A model generated the notes under the pieces. The model had not been told where the DNA came from. It worked only from the letters and a program-made list of their open reading frames with translations, and did no database searches. The translations under genes and the position numbers were made by a program. This document shows, one piece after another, positions 9,901 through 17,062 of a DNA stretch of 64,000 nucleotides; within the stretch, counting starts at the first letter, position 1; the number at the start of each line of letters is the position of its first letter. Origin of the DNA: Myxococcota bacterium (GTDB lineage: Bacteria > Myxococcota_A > UBA796 > JAJRTE01); NCBI GenBank assembly GCA_024278455.1, contig JAJRTE010000107.1, forward strand, positions 1 to 64,000, read 5' to 3'.

Positions 9901-11515
9901 TGGCGCGATACCGGTCGAACGTCTCGGGATCCAGCCACTGGTTTCGGAGTCGTCGCAGCAGGCGCTCGATGCGCCGTCGCGCATCACCATGGGTGAACGG
10001 CGCGATGGCTGCCACAGCGGTGAAGAGCATGTGCAGCCTGGGTTCATCGCTTCCTGCCCGTCCTTCTGTCGTGCCGGGCGCCGTATCGCCGATGACCGAA
10101 GCGAACTGCCAGGTCAGAAATCGCACGACCGTGGCCGCGCTCGTATCATCGAGCCAACCAGCGCTGGAGAAGAGGTGGATCAGGCCGTCGCGGATCAGGG
10201 TGAGCTGTTCGGGCGGGAGGTCGCGTCTCCTGAGCAATCGATCGATGAGGAGCATGCACAGGTAGGGCCGGAATGGCCTTTGAACGCCAGGCTGGACGGA
10301 CTCGGGACGTGCAAGGAAGCGTCTCCCCGGGGGGCTGGCGCCGGGCATGGCCGCGTGGCTGGACGAAGATCTCTTGGGGCGGATCGACCCGGGCGGTTCC
10401 ACGGGGAGGTTGGACCGCAGCAGGGTTTCCGGGGGATCCTCCGCTTCGGAGAGGAGGCGTTCGATGCTGTTCCACACCCGTCTCGAGTCGGAGAATTCGT
10501 AGAAGGTCAGCAGGCCACCGGGAGTGGCAGTGACCAGTTGGTGTCTCTCCCTCCCGGCGAATGTCGCCGCAGCAAGGCTGTTTCGCGTGTCGTATTTCCA
10601 TGCCGGGCGGCCGGTGTCCAGATCGATGGAGAAGACCGTGCCATCGGCCATTGCGGCAATCAGCGCCCTTTTCTCGGTTCCGGGGCCCGACAGCAGCGCC
10701 TTGGCCGGGACGGGAGTATCCAGGGTGATGATCGGACGAAGCACCGGTGGTCGAGGGCCGAATGGGTCGGACACGGCCACGATCTCATTGGATCGCGCCA
10801 CGAAGTACAAGGTCTCGCCGTCGAACAGCGGGTGGTGAAGCGGGTGGGCGGCGCGGTGAATCGTTTTCCACGGATGGTAGGGAGAAGGCCGGGCAAGCAG
10901 CTCGTAGGTCGGGCGATCGGCAACATCTTGAGTTCGCCGTACCTCGAGCTGGACGCTGGTCTCCAGCGGTGAGTCGTTGGCGCCGATCGCCACGGGGGCC
11001 GTTGCAGCAGTTCCCTTGGTCTGGAGAACGGTGATCTCGCCGCTGCTCGAGACGTCGATGCGGTACTGCAAGAGGTTATCTGCAGCGGTGCAAACGATGA
11101 TGGCCTCCACGGCGGCCAGGTGCCCGACGGCCTGGAACGTCATCCCTATTGGCGTCCCCTCAACCGGGAGCGTCCACCGCTGGAGTTGGAAACCCTTCTC
11201 GGGAAGATCCTCGAGCCGGAAGAGGTGGACGTGGGCCGAGTCCAGTCCGATGAGAAGCAGCCGGTCATCCGCCCGGTCGGGAAAGGTCGCCAGGTGAACC
11301 AGCTCGAATCCAGGTGCCACCGTCTCGGCCTGGAGCAGCGGCCGGTCGAGATAGGGGGCGAGCCGGTCCAGCTGATCCAGCGCTCGAGCCTTGCGGCCGC
11401 CGTCGGCGGTCTCGTCTGTGTCCGGGTGGTCGATTCGGGCCAGGAGCTTCCGGTAGTCTCGGCTTTCCCGGTTGGCGTGTTCGAGCGGAACGGGGGTCCA
11501 GTTCTTGAGAATCAT
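3941..11515 (-). CDS. Giant STAND-like NTPase with two beta-propellers (2524 aa)
   Basis: Architecture, numbered from the chosen ATG: a WD/PQQ-like propeller at about 40-400 (blade GTVFSIDLDTGRPAWKYDT), a second propeller at about 600-905, a long helical repeat region to about 1350, an Ig-like/CARDB-like domain (about 1358-1465), a degenerate NTPase (about 1500-1720, P-loop replaced by LAGEDIKDSDD), a stretch near 1800 resembling the LRPGMILADDV...LYPAGAVLL module often seen beside HD-GYP domains, and a C-terminal NTPase with intact FVGRE box, Walker A GSRKIGKTT (about 2190) and Walker B VVLLLDEIDG (about 2264), then winged-helix-like sequence. The track start at 11722 adds 69 unlikely residues. 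ATG 11515 fits better because a promoter ends 7 nt before it. Domain order is that of signal-transducing STAND ATPases, in which repeats sense and the NTPase switches. No effector domain is recognisable, so the partner encoded downstream may supply it. Confidence 0.8.
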   Translation of the reverse strand: MILKNWTPVPLEHANRESRDYRKLLARIDHPDTDETADGGRKARALDQLDRLAPYLDRPLLQAETVAPGFELVHLATFPDRADDRLLLIGLDSAHVHLFRLEDLPEKGFQLQRWTLPVEGTPIGMTFQAVGHLAAVEAIIVCTAADNLLQYRIDVSSSGEITVLQTKGTAATAPVAIGANDSPLETSVQLEVRRTQDVADRPTYELLARPSPYHPWKTIHRAAHPLHHPLFDGETLYFVARSNEIVAVSDPFGPRPPVLRPIITLDTPVPAKALLSGPGTEKRALIAAMADGTVFSIDLDTGRPAWKYDTRNSLAAATFAGRERHQLVTATPGGLLTFYEFSDSRRVWNSIERLLSEAEDPPETLLRSNLPVEPPGSIRPKRSSSSHAAMPGASPPGRRFLARPESVQPGVQRPFRPYLCMLLIDRLLRRRDLPPEQLTLIRDGLIHLFSSAGWLDDTSAATVVRFLTWQFASVIGDTAPGTTEGRAGSDEPRLHMLFTAVAAIAPFTHGDARRRIERLLRRLRNQWLDPETFDRYRARNPQALSPWSHWPREDFVVIQEALEAANAAETWDEKVKNLYRAAVLTWQRHSYPLCRTTTLPGVTRVVRIVPGDTGCDTPSGGRPVPARMAAIHEDGLQVYLVHPSAEIPEPSAFEQIPGATALASLSHRNRPALLALTTHDRLLLYTATVTGDHTYLHPVESATLDLEEPVTALSLLEIPVSGDSDGHATVLALGQADGRLRLFAIREDGGAASHACFAGLDPTPLLELHRQGPVHHVAVASWRQKPTLLVDGARDLLVCTDLRLRAGSLSFQRSALRMTSPVTAFRIAGLETSGGGRPPRLLLVGLANGFILAFGEPARPTNDPELCWLYQCSRGITDLCHIRVAGEDRFVAALDDGSLLILKNGEVVANTMVERYPTDLAPLRFPTLPHCYLLVSSRAGTAAVLEMAEGEPLDAVRPILDQLAQRLPERGILELFERRGDPASLALSACVRGARSAGELVAFMERHGTRLLANRPATRALVRCLLEGLDEEPETRPRAYECLRHFLASGDGSNVARKYLVQALGLLLDRLGADEQALVLSTGSLDDQSVARAYLKALEHLWYRFRDEHVDALFWWRALHHLAEQSSGTLGHRQVLPVAGTFCRKLLEFSRANALASIRLVRDLEDQNIRIAEWVCEALSLPHVVDDPVARRAVSQYATLLQATTPTALENAIRERRDLLAELEDALPGATEERLALEDILETFGYRDYDQYSRFLVDAPEFLPSVRSNAVHHAAWLKAFAEVRTRLLAAVPPISSERDDTSRFQDRIQVLVAHSETLLGFKQRWKGGAALEQRVVAAVVNRWRQKILRPEIRRLQDAVHLEVRDVRVTVAEDGLAVVSARIHNLGGHPLEGLMVGLRQDERATYLWDGTLEWCQGPINYGQAIEYRTEILVDPRADHVTLSFELNTSVHEEKAAQCFTIPVKVIREESTSTVGPPTRWRQEAPVTFEAMLHRLRHASAGQAIMLAGEDIKDSDDLALELAQSLAEGVTAARRAVVILNLASMLEGPPRMATELTPSWWLTHRLARALYDQDLLSTFPDRGTLRSDPDNALTRILYQVSESVGALWLVFKKTSRAMLVRAGRQAAEVMRWIGALLDHPSHKVHLLLSVDRATAARLAIAPSPLAGRMLVIDTELPFPPGASRAEAEHLARAAKLFEVSRLTPSRHIVHKLVAHAGWNLTFVRLLAEALEDQRADNWLNWRADERSGQGEPEELDRFLVQKALPAVSRLLKERMRSLPPLHRLALAAVGSARTRVTRRELRPGMILADDVMTQVRARGNRSKRLYPAGAVLLPDDVKYLRITVGNVRGQLRTGMFRSHDFRCALAHVLAVTNIEAMLSDLVDLGILRRLSYQDGTAWSVAIPLFRRWLNVNHPFEPGEEGNIRHRLLEGELVAESIPLSVYPALHKRLRTMGQLRAFLVFLGLIQGPDAGTAGAVEDAEARWERLVALAKRVRAWNDRPGAETFRNVVRDWASLFSVEPSIARHEIVEGTHALTLDLSSLRIPRLSRATVFGVPAGMTFLEAQNLREVLRRSDMALRNDPGVPGSQSIGFILETGGEPPGGRTSASEPEERELLGERLIRLTERRLTRAALGRGGRHAFLDLLAGAGFQFKHLSPYQLVGPLIGRAMDVLFVGRESEIDEILRHPDKAFAIVGSRKIGKTTLLLKVRQVLSTELGSRARVVFLDCARLDPDAVWREIARVLRLPALEPSSGRLQLERHLQQSRQRVVLLLDEIDGIYDQPGEEAEKQAETLMWNLRSLANAGLVRLVMAGYAKIHELRLNPRSAFHNFTTFIRLGALSLEAARTLVRNPMGALDIELASDGLLDVIVERTYRVPWIIQLFCDQLIARLDERLARQRRLDRRIQREDVDGVAIQIEEQLYTHFTSPRVMSIGEQFVLLTLVAAGVNTFTEEDLHALLETEFGSDIWRLVPFEGLHRSLDNLTLTLALTVKDGVYSFPLDMYPSVIRNRLGDVRPRVQRLLEELSRS

Positions 11516-11522
11516 GCCATCG

Positions 11523-11551
11523 ATTCTACAAGAAGGCTGAGCCCCCGGCAA
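11523..11551 (-). promoter_or_regulatory. Promoter of the giant NTPase gene, apparently leaderless
   Basis: Read on the minus strand, TTGCCG (11551-11546) is followed by a 17-nt spacer and TAGAAT (11528-11523). Only 7 nt separate the -10 box from ATG 11515, so transcription would begin at or next to the A of the start codon. No Shine-Dalgarno sequence precedes this ATG, which agrees with a leaderless mRNA. Confidence 0.5.
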
Positions 11552-11602
11552 TGCGCGTGCCGGCATCGACGAGCAAAAAGCGCACCCAGTCGAAATATCC
11601 TG

Positions 11603-11631
11603 TTGACACTGGAGAAGGTCCACGTTAGACT
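11603..11631 (+). promoter_or_regulatory. Strong sigma70-type promoter, probably of the S10 operon
   Basis: A perfect TTGACA (11603-11608), a 17-nt spacer and TAGACT (11626-11631) face the ribosomal operon. Transcription from about 11638 gives a leader of roughly 450 nt before rpsJ, long enough for attenuation or ribosomal-protein feedback. It lies back to back with the promoter of the divergent NTPase gene. Confidence 0.6.
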
Positions 11632-11818
11632 CTGCTCCGCTTTTTCGGCGCCCCTGTCGTTCCGCGCAGTCGATGGAAGACATCCGTCGAGCGGACTCCG
11701 GGGCCGACTCGAGCAGGGGCACCGCAAGGATCGCCGACAGGAGCGATCTTCACACGCGTGCGTTCTTGTCCGAAAGCACTTTGACAGCGTGCTGTGCGGA
11801 TATCGGACGGAGGCAGAC

Positions 11819-11860
11819 ATGTCGCTGATCCGCACTGGACGAGGAACACGCTGGCCGTAG
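11819..11860 (+). CDS. Possible 13-residue leader peptide in the S10 operon leader
   Basis: A short ORF encoding MSLIRTGRGTRWP begins with ATG 11819 and is preceded by GGAGG with a 5-nt spacer, one of the better initiation regions in the area. The stop TAG is followed at once by a GC-rich hairpin-prone stretch (CGCC...GGCG). Too short for the ORF track. A coupled leader peptide is an inference; chance is possible. Confidence 0.3.
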   Translation: MSLIRTGRGTRWP

Positions 11861-12004
11861 CGCCGGGCGCCTGGCGGCTGACACGGGCATTGATTCGCGT
11901 CAGCAGGATGCCGCGCCCGGCAACGTCCTGGTCTCGATTCGGAGAAGATTCTCGTATTCGTGTCCCGGGATCGGGTCGGGTTCCGTGACCGGCTTCGATA
12001 CTGG

Positions 12005-12033
12005 TTGACGCTGTGGGCCGTTTGTGCTAGTGA
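12005..12033 (+). promoter_or_regulatory. rpsJ: Possible second promoter just upstream of rpsJ
   Basis: TTGACG (12005-12010), a 17-nt spacer and TAGTGA (12028-12033). The -35 is good, the -10 poor. If used, it would give a leader of about 45 nt before rpsJ, in contrast to the distal promoter at 11603. Confidence 0.3.
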
Positions 12034-12086
12034 CTGGCGACCCCGCGACGCCTTGACGTGCATGAAAGTCGACGCCTGAGGATGAC

Positions 12087-12398
12087 ATGACTGAACAGAA
12101 GATCCGTATTCGATTGAGGGCCTTTGACCACAGGATACTGGACAGGTCCGCAAAGGAGATCGTCGAAACGGCGCAGAAGACGGGCGCTCGAGTGCGAGGA
12201 CCGGTTCCGATGCCCACGGGGATAAACAAGTACACCGTGCTGCGCTCTCCCCACGTGGACAAGAAATCCCGGGAGCAGTTCGAGATTCGCACGCACAAGC
12301 GGCTCGTAGACATTCTCGAACCCACGAATCAGACCATCGACGCCCTGATGAAACTCGACTTGTCGGCCGGTGTCGATGTGGAGATAAAGCTGCTCTGA
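12087..12398 (+). CDS. rpsJ: 30S ribosomal protein S10
   Basis: 103 residues, the standard S10 length, with the conserved [20 protein letters not shown] loop region and C-terminal VEIKL. S10 sits in the 30S head and also serves as NusE in antitermination complexes with NusB. ATG 12087 has GAGG a few bases upstream. It is the first gene of the S10 operon. The next gene is rplD only 22 nt away, so rplC (L3), which normally separates them, is absent here. Upstream there is no tuf, fusA or other str-operon gene, but the divergent giant NTPase. Confidence 0.97.
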   Translation: MTEQKIRIRLRAFDHRILDRSAKEIVETAQKTGARVRGPVPMPTGINKYTVLRSPHVDKKSREQFEIRTHKRLVDILEPTNQTIDALMKLDLSAGVDVEIKLL

Positions 12399-12420
12399 AC
12401 GGCAGAGGGAGGTCACCGTC

Positions 12421-13044
12421 ATGCCAACCGTTCCCCTCATGAATCAACTCGCTGAGCAGCTCGGGGAAATCGACCTGAGCGACGAGGTGTTCTCCGCGGA
12501 AATAAAGGAGCACCTGCTTCACGACGTGGTCCGCATGCAGCTCTCGAACCGGCGCTCGGCAAACCCGGTTACCAAGACTCGAGCCATGGTTTCCGGCGGC
12601 GGCCGCAAGCCGTACCGCCAGAAAGGCACCGGTCGCGCGCGGCAGGGCACGACTCGAGCTGTCCAGTTCCGTGGGGGAGGGGTGGCATTCGGACCCAACG
12701 GGCGCAAGTACACGATGCGGCTCAACAAGAAGGTGCGGCGCGCCGCCTTGCGGTCCGCCCTGACCTTGCGCCTGGTCAACGAGGAGCTGATCGTCGTCAA
12801 CGATCTCACGCTGGAACAGCCGAAGACCAGGCAGTTCCTCGATACCGCGACGCGGCTCTCGGCCACGCGCGCGCTGTTCATCATCGGCGACCCGGACGAA
12901 AACGTGATGTTGTCGGCTCGAAATCTGAAGACGTTGAAGGTGCTGCCCGTGGCCGGCTTGAACGTGTACGACATCTTGAAGTATCCCCGGCTGGTCCTGA
13001 CGGCGCCGGCGGTCGAGAAGATTGAAGCGAGGTTGAAGGCATGA
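12421..13044 (+). CDS. rplD: 50S ribosomal protein L4
   Basis: 207 residues, usual length for L4. The conserved extended loop GGGRKPYRQKGTGRARQGTTRAVQFRGGGVAFGP is present, the part that reaches into the peptide exit tunnel. L4 binds 23S rRNA early in assembly and in enterobacteria also represses the S10 operon; whether it does so here is unknown. ATG 12421 follows GGGAGGT. The last codons overlap the rplW start by 4 nt (ATGA), implying coupled translation. Confidence 0.97.
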   Translation: MPTVPLMNQLAEQLGEIDLSDEVFSAEIKEHLLHDVVRMQLSNRRSANPVTKTRAMVSGGGRKPYRQKGTGRARQGTTRAVQFRGGGVAFGPNGRKYTMRLNKKVRRAALRSALTLRLVNEELIVVNDLTLEQPKTRQFLDTATRLSATRALFIIGDPDENVMLSARNLKTLKVLPVAGLNVYDILKYPRLVLTAPAVEKIEARLKA

Positions 13045-13334
13045 AGCCCATCTACGAGATCATCAAGCGGCCCCTGCTGACGGAAAAGGGAACCGTTCTC
13101 GAGGAAGAGCACAACATCTACTGCTTCGAGGTGGGCATGGCGGCCAACAAGGTAGAGATCAAGGCTGCCATCGAGGAGCTGTTCGACGTCGAGGTCGCCA
13201 CCGTTCGGACCCTGGTGGTTCGCGGCAAGCAGAAGCGATTCGGGCGTAGAGTGGGAAGGCGGTCGAACTGGAAGAAGGCCTATGTCAAGGTCAAGGGGGA
13301 CAGGCAACTCGACCTCCTGCACCTCGCGGGCTAA
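13041..13334 (+). CDS. rplW: 50S ribosomal protein L23
   Basis: 97 residues beginning MKPIYEIIKRPLLTEKG, the typical L23 opening, with the VRTLVVRGKQKRFGRRVGRRSNWKKAYVKV loop that binds domain III of 23S rRNA. L23 sits at the tunnel exit and docks trigger factor and SRP. It overlaps rplD by 4 nt and is followed after 60 nt by rplB. Nothing is unusual in length or sequence. Confidence 0.97.
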   Translation: MKPIYEIIKRPLLTEKGTVLEEEHNIYCFEVGMAANKVEIKAAIEELFDVEVATVRTLVVRGKQKRFGRRVGRRSNWKKAYVKVKGDRQLDLLHLAG

Positions 13335-13394
13335 GCAGCGGGGCCGAACGGTGGGCATGGCGACAACTCCAGCAAGGCTGAGGTAGGACAAGAA

Positions 13395-14216
13395 ATGGCA
13401 ATCAAAACCTTCAAACCGACGTCACCCGGCCGGCGTTTCCAGACCGTGTCTGACTTCTCCGACCTGACGAGGAAGCAGCCCCACAAGCGCCTGACCGCCC
13501 CGCTCAAGCGCCACGGCGGCCGTAACAACACCGGCCGCATCACCGCTCGATTCCTCGGCGGCGGGCACAAGCGGCGGTACCGTGTCATCGACTTCAAGCG
13601 CAAGAAGCGAGACATCGTCGGGTCTGTGAAGGCGTTGGAATATGACCCGAATCGGTCCGCCCGCGTCGCGCTGGTCGCCTACGCCGACGGAGAAAAGGCC
13701 TACATCATCGCCCCAGCGGGTTTGCAGGTGGGCGACAAGGTGATCGCGAGTGACGAAGCCGACATTCGGCCCGGCAATGCCCTGCCTTTGCGGCGCATTC
13801 CGTTGGGCACCCAGGTCCACAACATCGAGTTGAAAATCGGTAAGGGTGGACAGATGGTCAGGAGCGCCGGCACGTTCGCGCAGGTGATGGCCAAGGAAGG
13901 CGACCACTGCCTGCTGCGCTTGCCCTCCGGTGAGTTGCGCAAGGTCCACATCGATTGCTTCGCCACGGTCGGGCAGGTGAGCAACCTGGACCATGAGAAT
14001 GTCGTGTACGGCAAGGCTGGGCGGCGGAGGTGGCTGGGGCACAGACCGCACAACCGGGGCACCAGCATGAATCCCATCGACCACCCGCATGGCGGGGGCG
14101 AGGGTAAGACCAAGGGTGGGCGCAACCCCGTCACGCCGTGGGGTATCCCCACGAAGGGGTACAAGACCCGCAAGAATCTGAGGACAGACACATTCATCGT
14201 CAAACGACGCAAATAG
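13395..14216 (+). CDS. rplB: 50S ribosomal protein L2
   Basis: 273 residues, full length for L2. The conserved [25 protein letters not shown] stretch and the C-terminal [17 protein letters not shown] motif carrying the peptidyl-transferase-proximal His are intact. L2 is essential for subunit association and peptide bond formation. GAGG lies about 11 nt before ATG 13395. It is followed after 19 nt by rpsS, as in the classical S10 order. Confidence 0.97.
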   Translation: MAIKTFKPTSPGRRFQTVSDFSDLTRKQPHKRLTAPLKRHGGRNNTGRITARFLGGGHKRRYRVIDFKRKKRDIVGSVKALEYDPNRSARVALVAYADGEKAYIIAPAGLQVGDKVIASDEADIRPGNALPLRRIPLGTQVHNIELKIGKGGQMVRSAGTFAQVMAKEGDHCLLRLPSGELRKVHIDCFATVGQVSNLDHENVVYGKAGRRRWLGHRPHNRGTSMNPIDHPHGGGEGKTKGGRNPVTPWGIPTKGYKTRKNLRTDTFIVKRRK

Positions 14217-14235
14217 TTGCGAGCGAGGAGTTGGA

Positions 14236-14517
14236 ATGGCGCGCTCTGTCAAGAAAGGACCATTTGTCGACCAGCACCTGTTGAACAAGGTGCAGGAGGC
14301 CACGCGGAGCAGGAGTCCCAAGGTCATCAAGACCTGGTCTCGTCGCTCGACCATCATCCCGGAGATGATTGGCCTCACCTTCGCGGTGCACAACGGCAAG
14401 AAGTTCCTGCCGGTCTTTGTGACCGAGAACCTGGTTGGGCACAAGTTGGGTGAATTCGCCCCGACGCGCATTTTCCACGGGCATGCGGGGGACAGGAGAG
14501 GCAAGCTGAGGCGCTGA
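14236..14517 (+). CDS. rpsS: 30S ribosomal protein S19
   Basis: 93 residues, [16 protein letters not shown] at the N-terminus and the conserved [28 protein letters not shown] core. S19 forms the head complex with S13 near the A site. The start codon follows GAGGAGTT. Position between rplB and rplV is canonical. A second plus-strand track ORF at 14217 overlaps it in another frame and is a shadow. Confidence 0.97.
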   Translation: MARSVKKGPFVDQHLLNKVQEATRSRSPKVIKTWSRRSTIIPEMIGLTFAVHNGKKFLPVFVTENLVGHKLGEFAPTRIFHGHAGDRRGKLRR

Positions 14518-14566
14518 CAGCGGATTGACCGGGCGCTTCACTCCTTGGAACGGATAGGGAATCGAC

Positions 14567-14905
14567 ATGAAGGCAAGAGCCATTCATCGGCATGCACGGG
14601 TCGCACCCAGGAAGGTGCGGTTGGTGGCTGACCTCGTGCGGGGAATGCCGGTAACGAGAGCGCTGGAGATCCTGGCCTGCACAAGGAAGGGTGCCGCGCC
14701 GATGCTGACCAGGGTCATCAACTCGGCCGTTGCCAACGCAACGACCAAGGGCGACGTCGATGTCGACCAGCTCTTGGTGTCCAAGATCACGGTGGACCAG
14801 GGACCGATGCTGAAGCGTTACCTTCCAAGGGCGATGGGTCGGGCTACCATGATTCAGAAGAAGACCAGCCACATCTTGGTGGTCGTCGAGAGCAATCCGC
14901 ATTGA
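14567..14905 (+). CDS. rplV: 50S ribosomal protein L22
   Basis: 112 residues, close to the 110 of E. coli. It shows the standard ARVAPRKVRLVADLVRG start region and the C-terminal beta-hairpin (PRAMGRATMIQKKTSHI) that lines the exit tunnel near the macrolide site. Order rpsS-rplV-rpsC is conserved. The 49-nt gap upstream contains a Shine-Dalgarno-like AGGG and no other feature. Confidence 0.97.
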   Translation: MKARAIHRHARVAPRKVRLVADLVRGMPVTRALEILACTRKGAAPMLTRVINSAVANATTKGDVDVDQLLVSKITVDQGPMLKRYLPRAMGRATMIQKKTSHILVVVESNPH

Positions 14906-14934
14906 ACCGTGTCGGGCGCAAAGGGAGATAGTCT

Positions 14935-15579
14935 GTGGGACAGAAAGTAAGTCCAATAGGTTTTCGCCTCGGAGTCACCAGGACGTGGGATTCCCGATGG
15001 TATTCGAAGCGGGAGTATACCAGGCTGCTGCACGAGGACCTGCAGATTCGCAAGTTCCTGAAAAAGCGACTCTACCAGGCTGGCATATCGAAGATCGTGA
15101 TCGAGCGGGCCGCCAACAAGGCGAAGGTATACGTTCACGCTGCCAAGCCGGGAATGGTGATCGGGAAGCGTTGTGCGGGTCTCGAGGTGCTCAAGGCCGA
15201 CCTGAACCGGATCACGAAAAACGATGTATTCCTGAACATCATCGAGGTCCGCAAGGTCGACACCGACGCTCAGCTTGTCGCCGAGAACATCGCCGCCCAG
15301 CTCGAGAAGCGCGTGTCGTTCCGTCGTGCCATGAAAAAGGCCCTGACACAGGCACTGCGCGGCGGCGCCAAGGGCATCAAGATAAATTGCGCCGGGCGAC
15401 TGGGCGGGGCCGAGATGGCAAGGAGCGAATTCTACCGGGAGGGCCGCGTCCCGTTGCACACCTTGCGAGCCGACATCGACTATGGTTTCGCCGAGGCTCG
15501 GACGACCTATGGTGCGGTTGGGATCAAGGTCTGGATCTACAAGGGTGAGGTCATTCCGGGGGAAGAGGACAGCCGATAA
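14935..15579 (+). CDS. rpsC: 30S ribosomal protein S3 (GTG start)
   Basis: 214 residues starting with GTG 14935 ([22 protein letters not shown]), preceded by GGGAG at a 7-nt spacing. The KH domain appears around residues 40-110 ([14 protein letters not shown]) and the C-terminal domain ends with [19 protein letters not shown]3 lines the mRNA entry channel and takes part in helicase activity of the ribosome. The KH GXXG loop reads GKRC. Followed after 12 nt by rplP. Confidence 0.97.
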   Translation: MGQKVSPIGFRLGVTRTWDSRWYSKREYTRLLHEDLQIRKFLKKRLYQAGISKIVIERAANKAKVYVHAAKPGMVIGKRCAGLEVLKADLNRITKNDVFLNIIEVRKVDTDAQLVAENIAAQLEKRVSFRRAMKKALTQALRGGAKGIKINCAGRLGGAEMARSEFYREGRVPLHTLRADIDYGFAEARTTYGAVGIKVWIYKGEVIPGEEDSR

Positions 15580-15591
15580 GGAGTTGGACAG

Positions 15592-16011
15592 ATGCTCAGT
15601 CCAAAACGGGTGAAGTTTCGCAAGCAGCAGAAGGGTCGCCGACGTGGTATTGCCACCGCTGGCGCCTCCCTGAGCTTCGGGGATTACGGCTTGCAGGCGC
15701 TGGAGCCGGGGAGAATCACTGCACGCCAGATCGAGGCTGCTCGAATCGCCATGACCCGGTTCGTCAAGCGGGGCGGCAAGATCTGGATTCGGATCTTTCC
15801 CGACAAGCCAATTACCAAGAAGCCTGCTGAGACCCGGATGGGAAAAGGGAAGGGGTCGCCGGAGGCCTGGGTCTGTGTCATTCGACCGGGGCGCGTGCTC
15901 TACGAGATGGAGGGGGTGTCGTTGGAGCAAGCGAGGGAAGCTCTTCGGCTCGCCTCCCACAAGCTGCCGATCGCCACGCGGTTTCTTTCCAGAGAGGGAG
16001 CGTTGGAATGA
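15592..16011 (+). CDS. rplP: 50S ribosomal protein L16
   Basis: 139 residues with the conserved [15 protein letters not shown] opening and [18 protein letters not shown] segment, which contains the Arg hydroxylated in some bacteria. L16 contacts the A-site tRNA elbow and is needed late in 50S assembly. ATG 15592 follows AAGGAGTTGGACAG. The stop overlaps the rpmC start (ATGA), so the two are probably translated together. Confidence 0.97.
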   Translation: MLSPKRVKFRKQQKGRRRGIATAGASLSFGDYGLQALEPGRITARQIEAARIAMTRFVKRGGKIWIRIFPDKPITKKPAETRMGKGKGSPEAWVCVIRPGRVLYEMEGVSLEQAREALRLASHKLPIATRFLSREGALE

Positions 16012-16346
16012 AAACGGAAAGTCTCGACAAGTTGTCGGACGATGACATCATCACTCGGCGCGCCGAACTCATGCGCGAGCTGATGGCCCATCGGATACAG
16101 TTGCGCATGCAGCAGCTCGAGGACAATTCAAAGATCAAGAAGACTCGCAGGGCATTGGCAAGAATGAACACAGAGTTGAGGAAGCGGGAGATCGCCCAAG
16201 GATTGCCCAAGAGCGCCTTGCTTGGCCGGACGACCGTGAGGCCTCAGGATGTCTCTGATTCCGGGGAAGGTGTGCAGACGGGCAGGCGCAGCCGGTTCGG
16301 GCTCGGGTTCCTCAAGGACGCCTTGCTGGGGAAGCGCTCGGAGTGA
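16008..16346 (+). CDS. rpmC: 50S ribosomal protein L29 with a C-terminal extension
   Basis: The first roughly 67 residues are a normal L29: an N-terminal helix ([28 protein letters not shown]) and the [20 protein letters not shown] motif. L29 lies at the exit tunnel next to L23 and the trigger factor dock. Here the protein continues for about 45 more residues ([20 protein letters not shown]... ending LLGKRSE), giving 112 residues where 60-75 is usual. The extension is Ser/Gly/Arg-rich and probably flexible. A frameshift is unlikely because rpsQ follows normally after 24 nt. Confidence 0.93.
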   Translation: MKTESLDKLSDDDIITRRAELMRELMAHRIQLRMQQLEDNSKIKKTRRALARMNTELRKREIAQGLPKSALLGRTTVRPQDVSDSGEGVQTGRRSRFGLGFLKDALLGKRSE

Positions 16347-16370
16347 CGGGATCCGGAAAGGGAGTTCAGC

Positions 16371-16649
16371 ATGAATAGCAACACCGCTCAGGGCCATCGA
16401 AAGAAACTGGTCGGCGTGGTCGTAAGCAACAAAATGCACAAGACCGTGGTCGTTTCGGTCGCCCGCAAGGTTCGGCACCGGAAGTACTTGAAATATGTCA
16501 CCACGCGCAAGAAATACTATGTGCATGATGAACACGAGGAATGCCGGGTCGGTGATGAAGTGGAAATCCTCGAGACGCGACCGCTGAGCAAGTTGAAGCG
16601 TTGGCGCCTGTTGGGTGTGAAGTCCCGTGCAGAAGGGACTCGAGTCTGA
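16371..16649 (+). CDS. rpsQ: 30S ribosomal protein S17
   Basis: 92 residues with the S17 OB-fold signature [31 protein letters not shown] and the C-terminal [17 protein letters not shown]. It binds the 5-prime domain of 16S rRNA early in assembly. GGGAG lies 6 nt before ATG 16371. The gene sits between rpmC and rplN, the canonical position. Confidence 0.96.
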   Translation: MNSNTAQGHRKKLVGVVVSNKMHKTVVVSVARKVRHRKYLKYVTTRKKYYVHDEHEECRVGDEVEILETRPLSKLKRWRLLGVKSRAEGTRV

Positions 16650-16693
16650 GAGTTCGCCCGTTGTACGGGATTGAGGCAAGGAGGGCAACGGCC

Positions 16694-17062
16694 ATGATTC
16701 AGAGTCAAACCTATCTGGACGTCGCCGATAATTCAGGGGCCAAAAAGGTCATGTGTATCAAGGTCCCGGGGGGAACGCGCCGAAAGTACGCCAGTGTGGG
16801 CGACGTCATCACGGTGACGGTGAAGGAGGCGATTCCCAACTCCAAGGTGAAGCGGGGCGAGGTCATGAAGGCTGTTGTCGTGCGCACGGCCAAGGAGATA
16901 CGGCGACCGGACGGATCGTACATCAAGTTCGATACGAACTCGGCCGTGTTGATCAACGCCCAGCGGGAGCCTATCGGAACGCGTATTTTCGGGCCCGTCG
17001 CACGGGAGTTGAGAGCAAAGCGCTTCATGAAAATCATTTCGCTGGCACCAGAGGTCTTGTGA
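16694..17062 (+). CDS. rplN: 50S ribosomal protein L14
   Basis: 122 residues from ATG 16694 ([24 protein letters not shown]), the standard L14 length and opening. The track ORF from 16601 adds 31 spurious residues that run through the rpsQ stop region. L14 forms an inter-subunit bridge and is the docking site of the silencing factor RsfS. rplX (L24) should follow but does not; rplE comes next after 161 nt. Confidence 0.97.
   Translation: MIQSQTYLDVADNSGAKKVMCIKVPGGTRRKYASVGDVITVTVKEAIPNSKVKRGEVMKAVVVRTAKEIRRPDGSYIKFDTNSAVLINAQREPIGTRIFGPVARELRAKRFMKIISLAPEVL

Noticed and set aside
11781-11806. TTGACA at 11781 as another S10 promoter
   Set aside because: The nearest -10-like hexamer (TATCGG) is only 14 nt away, too close for a sigma70 promoter.
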